This document shows, piece by piece, positions 17,653 through 24,420 of a stretch of 40,329 nt of DNA. The first letter of the stretch is position 1; every line of letters starts with the position of its first letter. The notes below the pieces were generated by a model that was given only the letters and a program-made list of their open reading frames with translations, did no database searches and was not told the DNA's origin. The stretch is taken from positions 21,851 through 62,179 of the forward strand of contig MERD01000072.1 in the NCBI GenBank assembly GCA_001771935.1, read 5' to 3'. The DNA comes from Betaproteobacteria bacterium RIFCSPLOWO2_02_FULL_67_26. Lineage in GTDB: Bacteria > Pseudomonadota > Gammaproteobacteria > Burkholderiales > SG8-41. Both the position numbers and the translations under genes were made by a program.

Positions 17653-18366
17653 ATGGCTACTTACAAGAGCCCGGAACTGCGCGACAGGCTCGCCGCGGAA
17701 TACGTGGTGGGGACGCTGCGCGGGCGGGCGCGGGCGCGGTTCCAGTCGCTGCTGCGTTACGACCCGGACCTGCGGCGCGTGGTCGGCGAGTGGGAAGCAC
17801 GCATCACGCCGCTCGCTCTCGCCGCGGGCGAGATCGCGCCGCCGGCGCGGCTCTGGCCGGCACTGGCACTGCGCATCGGCGGCGCCGCGCGCGGCGCCGG
17901 CTGGACGTCGAGCCTGGCCTTCTGGCGCGGCCTTGCGGTCACCAGCACCGCGTTCGTCCTGTTCCTGGCCACTTTCATCGGCATGGCGCCGCGGCCGGAA
18001 CCGCCGATGGCGATGGTCGCCGTCATGGAAGACGACAAGGGCGCGCCGGCGATGGTGGTGTCCTGGCCGCCGATGAAAGCCACGCGCGATCCGCACATCC
18101 GGATCAAGGTCGTCCAGGCGCACCCGACCATGGCGCCGGGCACCTCGTGGGAACTCTGGATGCTGCCGCCCGGCAAAGCCGCCCCGGTTTCACTCGGCCT
18201 GATCACGACCGACGTGGACCAGACCATGAAGCTCAAGCCTGCCCTGGCCGGCAGGATGGAAGGCGCCTGGGGCGTGGCGATGAGCATCGAGCCGAAGGAC
18301 GGTTCGCCCACGGGCGCGCCGACGGGGCCGGTGATTTTCAAGGGACAGTGCGTCAAGATACTCTGA
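17653..18366 (+). CDS. RskA-like anti-sigma factor
   Basis: Single-pass membrane protein of 237 residues. The cytoplasmic N-terminus (about 1-90, RDRLAAEYVVGTLRGRARARF and LLRYDPDLRRVVGEWE) is an anti-sigma domain, followed by one membrane helix (about 98-116) and a periplasmic C-terminal domain of the RskA family (SWELWMLPPGKAAPVSLGLI, then GAWGVAMSIEPKDGSPTGAP). It would hold the ECF sigma at the membrane until the signal arrives. It begins 13 bases after the sigma gene and is followed by the DM13 gene. Confidence 0.92.
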   Translation: MATYKSPELRDRLAAEYVVGTLRGRARARFQSLLRYDPDLRRVVGEWEARITPLALAAGEIAPPARLWPALALRIGGAARGAGWTSSLAFWRGLAVTSTAFVLFLATFIGMAPRPEPPMAMVAVMEDDKGAPAMVVSWPPMKATRDPHIRIKVVQAHPTMAPGTSWELWMLPPGKAAPVSLGLITTDVDQTMKLKPALAGRMEGAWGVAMSIEPKDGSPTGAPTGPVIFKGQCVKIL

Positions 18367-18372
18367 CGGCGG

Positions 18373-18400
18373 GACGGGTGATGGGTGATGAGTGAGGGGA
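18373..18400 (+). repeat. Period-7 TGA-bearing array containing the DM13 start
   Basis: Four 7-base units, GACGGGT, GATGGGT, GATGAGT and GAGGGGA, lie between the anti-sigma stop codon and the DM13 gene. TGA occurs at 18379, 18386 and 18393, closing all three plus-strand frames. The likely DM13 start ATG (18388) is inside the array. Confidence 0.75.
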
Positions 18401-18888
18401 GCTTGAAGAAGACCGCCATCACTTTCGTGGTCGGGGCGGCGCTGGGCGCGGCGGCAGGATTTGCGCTCGGCATTTTCGTCTACCCCTACATCTTCCTCGC
18501 CGACATCGTCGCGGCGGACCGGGTGGACGACAAGGCGTCGCGCAAGGTCGTGGCGAACGGCGTGTTCGTGCACGCCAACCCCAAGGATCCGATCCATTAC
18601 GGCAAGGGCAAGGTGACCGTGTACCAGGACCTCGTGCATCTGGATCCGGACTTCGAGGTGGGCCCCGGTCCCAAGTACCACGTCTACCTGGTGCCGGAGA
18701 AGAACGTCATTCCCTCGACCAACGTCGCCCGGACCATGTTCGTGGACCTCGGGCGGCTCAAGGCCTTCAAGGGCAGCCAGAACTATCCCGTGCCGGCCGG
18801 CGTGGACCTCGCCCGGTACGAAAGCGTGGTGATCTGGTGCGAGCAGTTCGGGGTGCTGATCTCGCCCGCGGCGCTCAAATTCCAGTAA
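18388..18888 (+). CDS. DM13-domain protein, membrane anchored
   Basis: 166 residues. One N-terminal membrane helix (about 9-33) anchors a DM13 domain: GVFVHANPKDPIHYGKGKVT, LDPDFEVGPGPKYHVYL, the FKGSQNYPVPAG segment and YESVVIWCEQFGVLISPAAL. The single cysteine in VIWCEQF is the conserved one proposed for redox function in DM13 domains. ATG at 18388 is preferred to GTG one codon earlier. It is the last gene of the sigma / anti-sigma unit and is the best candidate for its target or output, perhaps an envelope redox or copper-related protein. The role is inferred from position. Confidence 0.9.
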   Translation: MSEGSLKKTAITFVVGAALGAAAGFALGIFVYPYIFLADIVAADRVDDKASRKVVANGVFVHANPKDPIHYGKGKVTVYQDLVHLDPDFEVGPGPKYHVYLVPEKNVIPSTNVARTMFVDLGRLKAFKGSQNYPVPAGVDLARYESVVIWCEQFGVLISPAALKFQ

Positions 18889-18938
18889 TCCGAACCGCCG
18901 AGGCGCCGGGCGGGGCGGCTATGAAAAGCGCTGATGAA

Positions 18939-18962
18939 GTAACGCCGTGACGAGGTAATGAT
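18939..18962. repeat. Degenerate period-8 array GTRAYGNN
   Basis: GTAACGCC, GTGACGAG and GTAATGAT lie in the 77-base gap between two convergent genes (DM13 and the BtuF-like gene). The units agree at four to five of eight positions. I list it because it has the same placement as the clearer heptamer arrays; alone it would be weak. Confidence 0.35.
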
Positions 18963-18965
18963 GCA

Positions 18966-19847
18966 TCAAGGCAATCTGCGATTGCTTCTGACCTTCTCCA
19001 GCGCCGCGCACACCGCCCTCGCCCCCTCCACGATGCGCGGCGTCTGCCGCTGGATGTGGTCCGGGTTGATGTAGTACGCCGGCAGCCTGCGCAACGGCTC
19101 GATCGCCGTAACGCGCCACTGGGCGGCGAACTCCTTCTTGCCGCCCGCCGAGCCTCCGCCCAGGATCACCTCGGGTTTCGCCGTGATGACGGCTTCGATC
19201 GACACGTTGGGCGTCAGTTGAGCGACGTCCGCGAACACGTTGTGCCCGCCGCACAGCCAGATCACGTCGCTGATGATGTGCGCGCCGTTCACCGTCAGGA
19301 GCGGCCGGTGCCAGATCTGGTAGAACACGCGCACCCCGGCCGCCTTCGCGTGCCGGGCGCGCAGCGCCGCGATTTCCCGCTCGAATCCCGCCGCCGCCTT
19401 CCCGGCTTCCGGGGCCGTGCCCGACAATGCGCCGACCGCGCGCAGCACACGCGGGACGTCGGCCAGCCGCGCCGGCTCGCTCACGAACGCCGGGTAGCCG
19501 AGCCGCTCGAGCCGCTCGACGTCGGACGGGGAATTGCCGCTCCTCCAGGCGAGGATCAGATCGGGCTTGAGCGCGGCGACGCGCTCGAAGTCCACGCGCG
19601 CGGCGTCACCAACCTGGGGAATCTTGCGCGCTTCCGGCGGGTAGTCACTGTAGCGCGCGACGCCGACGAGCCGTCCGCCCGCGCCGGCGGCGAAAGCCAG
19701 CTCCGAGAGGCTCGGCGCGAGCGCGACGATGCGCTGCGCCGGTCGCGCCAGCGTGACGGTCTTGCCGCGATCGTCGGTGACGGCAACCGGCTGCGCGAGA
19801 GCAACAGAAGCTACGGCAAAGCAACCGCAGACAAACGCAGATTTCAA
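18966..19847 (-). CDS. Periplasmic cobalamin/metal-chelate binding protein, BtuF-like
   Basis: ABC-transporter substrate-binding protein of 293 residues with a signal peptide (cleavage after ALA, residue 18). It follows the helical-backbone fold: TLARPAQRIVALAPSLSELA, GVARYSDYPPEARKIPQVGD, LKPDLILAWRSGN, FYQIWHRPLLTVNG, ISDVIWLCGGHNVFAD and AVITAKPEVILGG. The YSDYPPEA / VGD pattern is typical of BtuF. No permease or ATPase is adjacent. The start overlaps the end of the cyclic-nucleotide-binding gene by ATGA, an unusual pairing. Cobalamin is the likely ligand, supported by the nearby adenosyltransferase gene. Confidence 0.88.
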   Translation of the reverse strand: MKSAFVCGCFAVASVALAQPVAVTDDRGKTVTLARPAQRIVALAPSLSELAFAAGAGGRLVGVARYSDYPPEARKIPQVGDAARVDFERVAALKPDLILAWRSGNSPSDVERLERLGYPAFVSEPARLADVPRVLRAVGALSGTAPEAGKAAAGFEREIAALRARHAKAAGVRVFYQIWHRPLLTVNGAHIISDVIWLCGGHNVFADVAQLTPNVSIEAVITAKPEVILGGGSAGGKKEFAAQWRVTAIEPLRRLPAYYINPDHIQRQTPRIVEGARAVCAALEKVRSNRRLP

Positions 19848-20386
19848 GCCACGCCGCGCTCCATGTACTGCAGCAGCCGCGCGCTGGTCTGGCGCAGGCG
19901 CTGCGACAGCATGGATACGAGCTTGACCAGGATCTTGGACCCGAGGCTGGGATGATCGAGGATGATCTTCGCCATGTCGTCGCGGTGGAGCACGGCGAAC
20001 GTGGTGCGCTCGGTCGCGATGCAGGTGGCGAACCGCGGCTCGCCGTCGATCATGGACATCTCGCCCAGCGTCATGCCCGGCCCGACGTTGGTCATGTGCT
20101 GCTGGTCGCCGGCCATGCCCTTCTTGAAGATATCCACGGCGCCTTCGATGATCAGCAGCATGAAGTCGCCGCCGTCGTTCTCGCGGATGATGGTCTCCCC
20201 CGCCTGCGCCCGGTGGACGTCCATGTAGCCCGCCAGGACCGAAATATCCTCGCGCGAGAACTCGGCGAAGAACGGCGACCGGCCGACCAGCCCGAATATC
20301 TCATCGGCGATCGCCGTGCCCTTGCCCACCGGCTCGAGGTGCTGCAGGGGGCTCTGCCCGCCTTCGTTTTCGACGCTCAACGCCAT
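19844..20386 (-). CDS. Cyclic-nucleotide-binding-domain protein without DNA-binding domain
   Basis: 180 residues. After about 40 lead residues comes a CRP-type beta-roll: FFAEFSREDISVLAGYMDVH, AGETIIRENDGGDFMLLIIEG, VDIFKK, then VGPGMTLGEMSMIDGEPRFATCIA, which includes the phosphate-binding-cassette-like GEMSMIDGEPRFA. A helical C-terminus (LVKLVSMLSQRLRQTSARLL) replaces the helix-turn-helix of CRP, so it is probably a stand-alone cAMP or cGMP sensor acting on a protein. A -10-like TATAGT lies upstream on the minus strand near 20430. An adenylate cyclase is encoded 11 kb away in the window. Confidence 0.9.
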   Translation of the reverse strand: MALSVENEGGQSPLQHLEPVGKGTAIADEIFGLVGRSPFFAEFSREDISVLAGYMDVHRAQAGETIIRENDGGDFMLLIIEGAVDIFKKGMAGDQQHMTNVGPGMTLGEMSMIDGEPRFATCIATERTTFAVLHRDDMAKIILDHPSLGSKILVKLVSMLSQRLRQTSARLLQYMERGVA

Positions 20387-20435
20387 GTTGCCGCCCTGCC
20401 CCTCTCAGAACCGGCCTCGACCACGCACTATATAC

Positions 20436-20456
20436 CGGTCATCAGTCACCGGTCAC
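20436..20456 (-). repeat. Period-7 array GTGACCG at the end of aroG
   Basis: Plus-strand units CGGTCAT, CAGTCAC and CGGTCAC. On the aroG strand they read GTGACCG, GTGACTG and ATGACCG, the first TGA being the aroG stop codon. TGA falls in all three minus-strand frames. Confidence 0.7.
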
Positions 20457-21538
20457 TCGGTCTGCTCGGCCCGCAATCGCCGCTTGCGCACGGCGTCCGC
20501 CAGCACGCCGAGCAGCTTCCTGCTGTCGTCCCAGCCGATGCAGCCGTCGGTGATGCTCATGCCGTAGACCAGCTCCTTGCCCGGGACCAGGTCCTGGCGT
20601 CCGGCCTTGAGGTGGCTTTCGACCATCACGCCGAAGATGCGCGCCTCGCCCCCCGCGATCTGGCCCGCGACGTCGCGCGCCACGTCGATCTGCTTCTCGG
20701 GCTTCTTGCTCGAATTGCCGTGGCTGAAATCGATCATGAGCCGGGCCGGGACGCCGGCCTCGGCAAGATTGCGGGCGGCGGCGTCCACGCTCGCCGCATC
20801 GTAATTCGGCTTGTTGCCGCCGCGCAGGATCACGTGGCAGTCCTCGTTGCCGGCGGTATGGACGATCGCGCTGTGCCCGGCCTTGGTGACCGACAGGAAA
20901 TGGTGCGGCGCATGCGCCGCCCGGATGGCGTCCACCGCGATCCTGACGTTGCCGTCGGTGCCGTTCTTGAAGCCGACCGGGCAGGACAGGCCGGAGGCGA
21001 GCTCGCGGTGGATCTGCGACTCGGTCGTGCGCGCCCCGATCGCGCCCCACGCAACCAGGTCGGCGATGTACTGCGGCGTGATCATGTCGAGAAATTCGCA
21101 GCCGACCGGCACGCCCGCCTCGTTGAGGTCGAGCAGCAGGCGCCGCGCGACGCGCAGCCCCTCGTTGATGCGGAAGCTGCCGTCGAGGTTCGGGTCGTTG
21201 ATGAGGCCCTTCCAGCCCACGGTGGTGCGCGGCTTCTCGAAATAGACGCGCATCACCAGCAGCAGGTCGCCGGCCAGCCGCTCCCGTTCGCGCTTGAGCC
21301 TGCCGGCGTATTCGCGCGCCGCCTTCACGTCGTGGATCGAGCACGGCCCCATGATCACCAGCAGCCGGTCGTCCGCCCCGTGCAGGATGCGATGGATCGC
21401 CTGCCGCGTTTCGTACGTCGCGCGGCCCGCCTTGTCGGAAACCGGGAATTCGCGCAGCACGTGGGACGGCGGCACGAGCTCCTTGATCTCCTTGATCCGG
21501 ATGTCGTCGGTGCGGTAGGGCATCTTGCCTTCTGCCAT
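20453..21538 (-). CDS. aroG: 3-deoxy-7-phosphoheptulonate synthase, class I
   Basis: First enzyme of the shikimate pathway, condensing phosphoenolpyruvate and erythrose 4-phosphate. It has 361 residues from ATG at 21538. Class I AroF/G/H signatures are present: VIMGPCSIHD (near 67), YFEKPRTTVGWKGLINDPNLDGS (core EKPRTTVGWKG), EFLDMITPQYIADLVAWGAIGARTTESQ (core GARTTESQ), PVGFKNGTDG, HFLSVTKAG, ILRGG and IDFSHGNSSK. Isozyme letter and feedback inhibitor cannot be settled from sequence alone. TATAAT lies 12 bases upstream of the ATG. The stop codon starts a TGA heptamer array. Confidence 0.96.
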   Translation of the reverse strand: MAEGKMPYRTDDIRIKEIKELVPPSHVLREFPVSDKAGRATYETRQAIHRILHGADDRLLVIMGPCSIHDVKAAREYAGRLKRERERLAGDLLLVMRVYFEKPRTTVGWKGLINDPNLDGSFRINEGLRVARRLLLDLNEAGVPVGCEFLDMITPQYIADLVAWGAIGARTTESQIHRELASGLSCPVGFKNGTDGNVRIAVDAIRAAHAPHHFLSVTKAGHSAIVHTAGNEDCHVILRGGNKPNYDAASVDAAARNLAEAGVPARLMIDFSHGNSSKKPEKQIDVARDVAGQIAGGEARIFGVMVESHLKAGRQDLVPGKELVYGMSITDGCIGWDDSRKLLGVLADAVRKRRLRAEQTE

Positions 21539-21550
21539 AGAAATCAAGGC

Positions 21551-21556
21551 ATTATA
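21551..21556 (-). promoter_or_regulatory. -10 element of aroG
   Basis: TATAAT on the minus strand, 12 bases before the ATG at 21538. The expected leader is only five or six bases, with no Shine-Dalgarno sequence. It lies in the 34-base gap after tldD. Confidence 0.6.
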
Positions 21557-21572
21557 GCAGGATGCCGTTTTT

Positions 21573-23051
21573 TCAGGAGGCGGTGCCGCCGACCGTCAGG
21601 CCGTCGATGCGCAGCGTCGGCTGTCCGACTCCGACCGGCACGCTCTGGCCTTCCTTGCCGCAGGTGCCGACCCCGGGATCGAGCGCCATGTCGTTGCCGA
21701 TCAGCGCGACCCGCGTCAACGCGTCCGGGCCGTTGCCGATGAGCGTCGCGCCCTTCACCGGATAGGTGACCTTTCCGTTCTCGATGACATAGGCCTCGGA
21801 CGCGGAGAACACGAACTTGCCGCTGGTGATGTCCACCTGCCCGCCGCCGAAGTTGACGGCATAGATGCCGCTCTTCACCGAGGCGATGATCTCCTCGCGC
21901 GGCTTGTCGCCGTTCAGCATGTAGGTGTTGGTCATGCGCGGCATCGGGATGTGCGCGTACGACTCGCGGCGGCCGTTCCCGGTCGGCGGGACCTTCATCA
22001 GCCGCGCGTTGAGGCTGTCCTGCATGTAGCTTTTCAGCACGCCGTTCTCGATCAGCACGTTGCGCTGCGTGGGCTGGCCTTCGTCGTCGATATTGAGCGA
22101 GCCGCGCCGGCGCGCGATCGTGCCGTCGTCCACCACGGTGACGCCCGGCGCGGCGACCCGCTCGCCGATGCGGCCGCTGAAGGCGGAAGTGCCCTTGCGG
22201 TTGAAATCGCCTTCGAGCCCGTGACCGATCGCCTCGTGCAGCAGCACGCCCGGCCATCCCGGGCCGAGCACCACCGTCATGGAGCCCGCCGGCGCCGGCC
22301 GCGCCCCGAGGTTGACGATTGCCTGGTCCACCGCCTTGCCGGCGTAGTCCCCCAGCATGTCGTCGGTGAAATAGGCATAGTCGAAGCGCCCGCCGCCGCC
22401 GGCGCTGCCCTGCTCGCGCCGCCCGTCCTGCTCGACGATGACCTGGAGCGAGAGCCGCACCAGCGGGCGCACATCGGCGGCCAGCACGCCGTCCGAGCGT
22501 GCGACCAGCATCACTTCGTACTCTCCGGCGAGCCAGGCCATCACCTGCGTCACGCGGGGATCGAGCGCGCGCGCGCGGCGCTCGATGCGCTCGAGCAACT
22601 CGACCTTCGCGCGGTCCTGCAGGCTCGCGATCGGATCGTGCGGCGCGTAGAGATTGTGCCCCGGCGAGCGCGTCGCCACCTGGGCGCGGCCCGATTTCCC
22701 CTGGCGCGCGATCGCACGGGTCGCCTGCGCGGCGGCCTGGAGCGCGGTCAGGCTGATATCGTCGGAATAGGCGAACGCGGTCTTCTCCCCGCTCACCGCG
22801 CGCACGCCGACGCCCTGGTCGATGTTGAAGCTGCCGGATTTGACGATGCCCTCCTCCAGGCTCCAGGACTCGCTGCGCGTGTACTGGAAGTAGAGGTCGG
22901 CATGGTCCACCCGGTGCGCCAGGATCTGGCCGAACACGGTATCGAGCCGGTTCGCGTCGAGAGAATACGGCGCAAGCAGGATGTCGTTCGCCGTGGCGAA
23001 CGACGTCTCGCGCTCGAGGCTGCGGGTTTCCTGCCGGTCTTCGGGTTTCAT
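21573..23051 (-). CDS. tldD: Metalloprotease TldD
   Basis: Subunit of the TldD-TldE (PmbA) zinc protease that matures peptides and degrades CcdA-like antitoxins. It has 492 residues from ATG at 23051. Landmarks are the N-terminal [35 protein letters not shown], the zinc site [11 protein letters not shown] with its HEx3H spacing, then [23 protein letters not shown] and MPRMTNTYM. Its TldE/PmbA partner is not in the window. An upstream ATG would add 20 residues but TATACT seven bases before the chosen ATG supports this start. The glnE / yhdP / nit / tldD neighbourhood is common in Betaproteobacteria. Confidence 0.96.
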   Translation of the reverse strand: MKPEDRQETRSLERETSFATANDILLAPYSLDANRLDTVFGQILAHRVDHADLYFQYTRSESWSLEEGIVKSGSFNIDQGVGVRAVSGEKTAFAYSDDISLTALQAAAQATRAIARQGKSGRAQVATRSPGHNLYAPHDPIASLQDRAKVELLERIERRARALDPRVTQVMAWLAGEYEVMLVARSDGVLAADVRPLVRLSLQVIVEQDGRREQGSAGGGGRFDYAYFTDDMLGDYAGKAVDQAIVNLGARPAPAGSMTVVLGPGWPGVLLHEAIGHGLEGDFNRKGTSAFSGRIGERVAAPGVTVVDDGTIARRRGSLNIDDEGQPTQRNVLIENGVLKSYMQDSLNARLMKVPPTGNGRRESYAHIPMPRMTNTYMLNGDKPREEIIASVKSGIYAVNFGGGQVDITSGKFVFSASEAYVIENGKVTYPVKGATLIGNGPDALTRVALIGNDMALDPGVGTCGKEGQSVPVGVGQPTLRIDGLTVGGTAS

Positions 23052-23058
23052 CGGATTC

Positions 23059-23064
23059 AGTATA
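23059..23064 (-). promoter_or_regulatory. -10 element of tldD, near-leaderless
   Basis: TATACT on the minus strand, seven bases before the tldD ATG. A start of transcription at or beside the ATG is expected. Confidence 0.55.
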
Positions 23065-23097
23065 GATGGTGGCTGAAGGCGTGGAAACAAGCCGGAC

Positions 23098-23125
23098 CGT
23101 TCACCATTCACGGTTCACGATCATC
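23098..23125 (-). repeat. Period-7 TGA array at the end of the Nit-type gene
   Basis: Plus-strand units CGTTCAC, CATTCAC, GGTTCAC and GATCATC. On the gene strand they read GATGATC, GTGAACC, GTGAATG and GTGAACG. TGA occurs in all three minus-strand frames, and the gene's stop codon overlaps the first unit. Confidence 0.75.
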
Positions 23126-23999
23126 AGCAACGGTGCAGCGTCCGGTGCGTGAGGGCCGGCAGGCTCTGCCTCAGGTTCTGCAAGTGCTGCAGGTTGACGC
23201 CCGCCACCACCACGCCCGAGCCGCGCGGCAACCGGTCGAGCACCACGCCCCAGGGGTCCACGATCATGCTGTCGCCGTGGGTCTCGCGCCCGTTCAGGTG
23301 ATAACCGCCCTGCGCCGGCGCCAGCACGTAGGCGAGGTTCTCGATCGCGCGCGCACGGACCAGCGTTTCCCAGTGCGCCTTGCCCGTGGTCTCGGTGAAG
23401 GCCGAGGGCACCAGGATGATGTCCACCGGCTTCATCGCGCGGTAGAGCTCCGGGAACCGCAGGTCGTAGCAGATGGAAAGGCCCAGCCGCCCGAACGGCG
23501 CGTCCACCGTCACCACGTCCTTGCCGGGCTCGATGGTGCGTTCCTCCGCGTAGTGCTCCTTCCCCATCTCGAAGCCGAACAGGTGGATCTTGTCGTAGCG
23601 CGCGGCGAGCCGGCCCCTGTCGTCGTACACCAGGCAGCTGTTGCGCACCTTGTCCGGGCTCGCGCATTCGAGCGGCACCGAGCCGCCGACGAGCCAGATG
23701 CCGTGCTTGCGCGCCGTCGTCGAGAGGAACTCCTGGATCGGGCCCTCTCCCGGCTTTTCGCGCGCCCTGACCTTGTCATTGTCGCGCATGCCCATGATCG
23801 CGAAGTATTCGGGCAGCGCCGCCAGCACCGCGCCCTGCGCCACCGCCATCTCGATCAACCGGCCGGCCTCGTTGAGATTGCCCTTGACGTTGGGACCGGA
23901 GGCGAGCTGCACGGCGGCGATGCGCGTCACCGTGCCCTGCCCGTCGGATTTTGCGACGTGCGGCTTGGCCTTGCCGAAAGATGAGCGCGCCGCGCTCAT
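23124..23999 (-). CDS. Carbon-nitrogen hydrolase, Nit1/deaminated-glutathione-amidase type
   Basis: Nitrilase-superfamily amidase of 291 residues. The Glu-Lys-Cys triad is visible: ALPEYFAIMG (E), RYDKIHLFGF (K) and LGLSICYDLRFPELYR (C). NSCLVYDDRG, VPSAFTETTGKAHWE and ARAIENLAYVLAPAQGG complete the pattern. It fits the Nit subfamily that hydrolyses deaminated glutathione as metabolite repair. The first 23 residues look unconserved; a GTG at residue 24 (VTRIAAVQLA) is a possible true start. A perfect four-copy heptamer array precedes the ATG at 23999. Confidence 0.93.
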   Translation of the reverse strand: MSAARSSFGKAKPHVAKSDGQGTVTRIAAVQLASGPNVKGNLNEAGRLIEMAVAQGAVLAALPEYFAIMGMRDNDKVRAREKPGEGPIQEFLSTTARKHGIWLVGGSVPLECASPDKVRNSCLVYDDRGRLAARYDKIHLFGFEMGKEHYAEERTIEPGKDVVTVDAPFGRLGLSICYDLRFPELYRAMKPVDIILVPSAFTETTGKAHWETLVRARAIENLAYVLAPAQGGYHLNGRETHGDSMIVDPWGVVLDRLPRGSGVVVAGVNLQHLQNLRQSLPALTHRTLHRC

Positions 24000-24000
24000 A

Positions 24001-24028
24001 AGGGATGAGGGATGAGGGATGAGGGATG
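24001..24028. repeat. Four perfect AGGGATG heptamers
   Basis: AGGGATG repeated four times without change, directly before the start codon of the Nit-type gene (minus strand, reading CATCCCT). On the plus strand it carries TGA in all three frames. It is the most regular array in the window. Confidence 0.9.
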
Positions 24029-24046
24029 AGGAAAAAGCCTAGACAT

Positions 24047-24067
24047 GTTTCACACGACACTCGTCAC
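24047..24067 (-). repeat. Degenerate period-7 array at the end of the small exported-protein gene
   Basis: Gene-strand units GTGACGA, GTGTCGT and GTGAAAC, the first containing the stop codon of the gene that ends at 24064. It faces the AGGGATG array at 24001-24028 across the gap. Confidence 0.5.
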
Positions 24068-24420
24068 TTGTTGGTCTCATCTCGAATCACCTCGAGCCGC
24101 AGCGGCTCGGAAGGTTTCAAGTCGTTGCGCAGCGCGATGCGGCCGGGCTCGATCGCCAGCGCCGCAAGCCACGAGCGCAGTTCCTCGGCGGCGAGAACCG
24201 CTTCCTGCCCCGGCCCGTGGCGGACGACCAGACGCGCGCCCGGCAGTGCGCGCCAGGCGTTGACGGCCTGTCGGATCGCGGGCTGCTCGAGCACGGCACG
24301 GCCGCTGCGCGGCCGGTCCCACAACTCCGGAGGCACCACGAAGGTCTCCGCTGCGGCAGCGAGAGCCGCGGCGGAGCATCCCGCACCCGCCAGGAATCTT
24401 ATCATTGCCGCGCGCGTCAT
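24064..24420 (-). CDS. Small exported protein, unknown function
   Basis: 118 residues. The start is ATG at 24420, overlapping the yhdP stop as ATGA. A signal sequence (MIRFLAGAGCSAAALAAAAE, cleavage near 24) leads to a mature domain of about 95 residues: FVVPPELWDRPRSG, VNAWRALPGARLVVRHGPGQ and EELRSWLAALAIEPGRIALR. The last part, a helix followed by a short strand around Leu-Ala-Ile-x-x-x-Arg-Ile, recalls the end of OmpA-like domains, but the match is too short to claim. I do not recognise the family. Position between YhdP and the Nit amidase suggests an envelope role. Confidence 0.75.
   Translation of the reverse strand: MTRAAMIRFLAGAGCSAAALAAAAETFVVPPELWDRPRSGRAVLEQPAIRQAVNAWRALPGARLVVRHGPGQEAVLAAEELRSWLAALAIEPGRIALRNDLKPSEPLRLEVIRDETNK

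Noticed and set aside
21951-23984. A 677-codon plus-strand frame across tldD and the Nit-type gene
   Set aside because: Both genes on the other strand show intact catalytic motifs; the frame reads through their gap by chance.
24001-24028. CRISPR array
   Set aside because: Units are 7 bases with no spacers; there are no cas genes.
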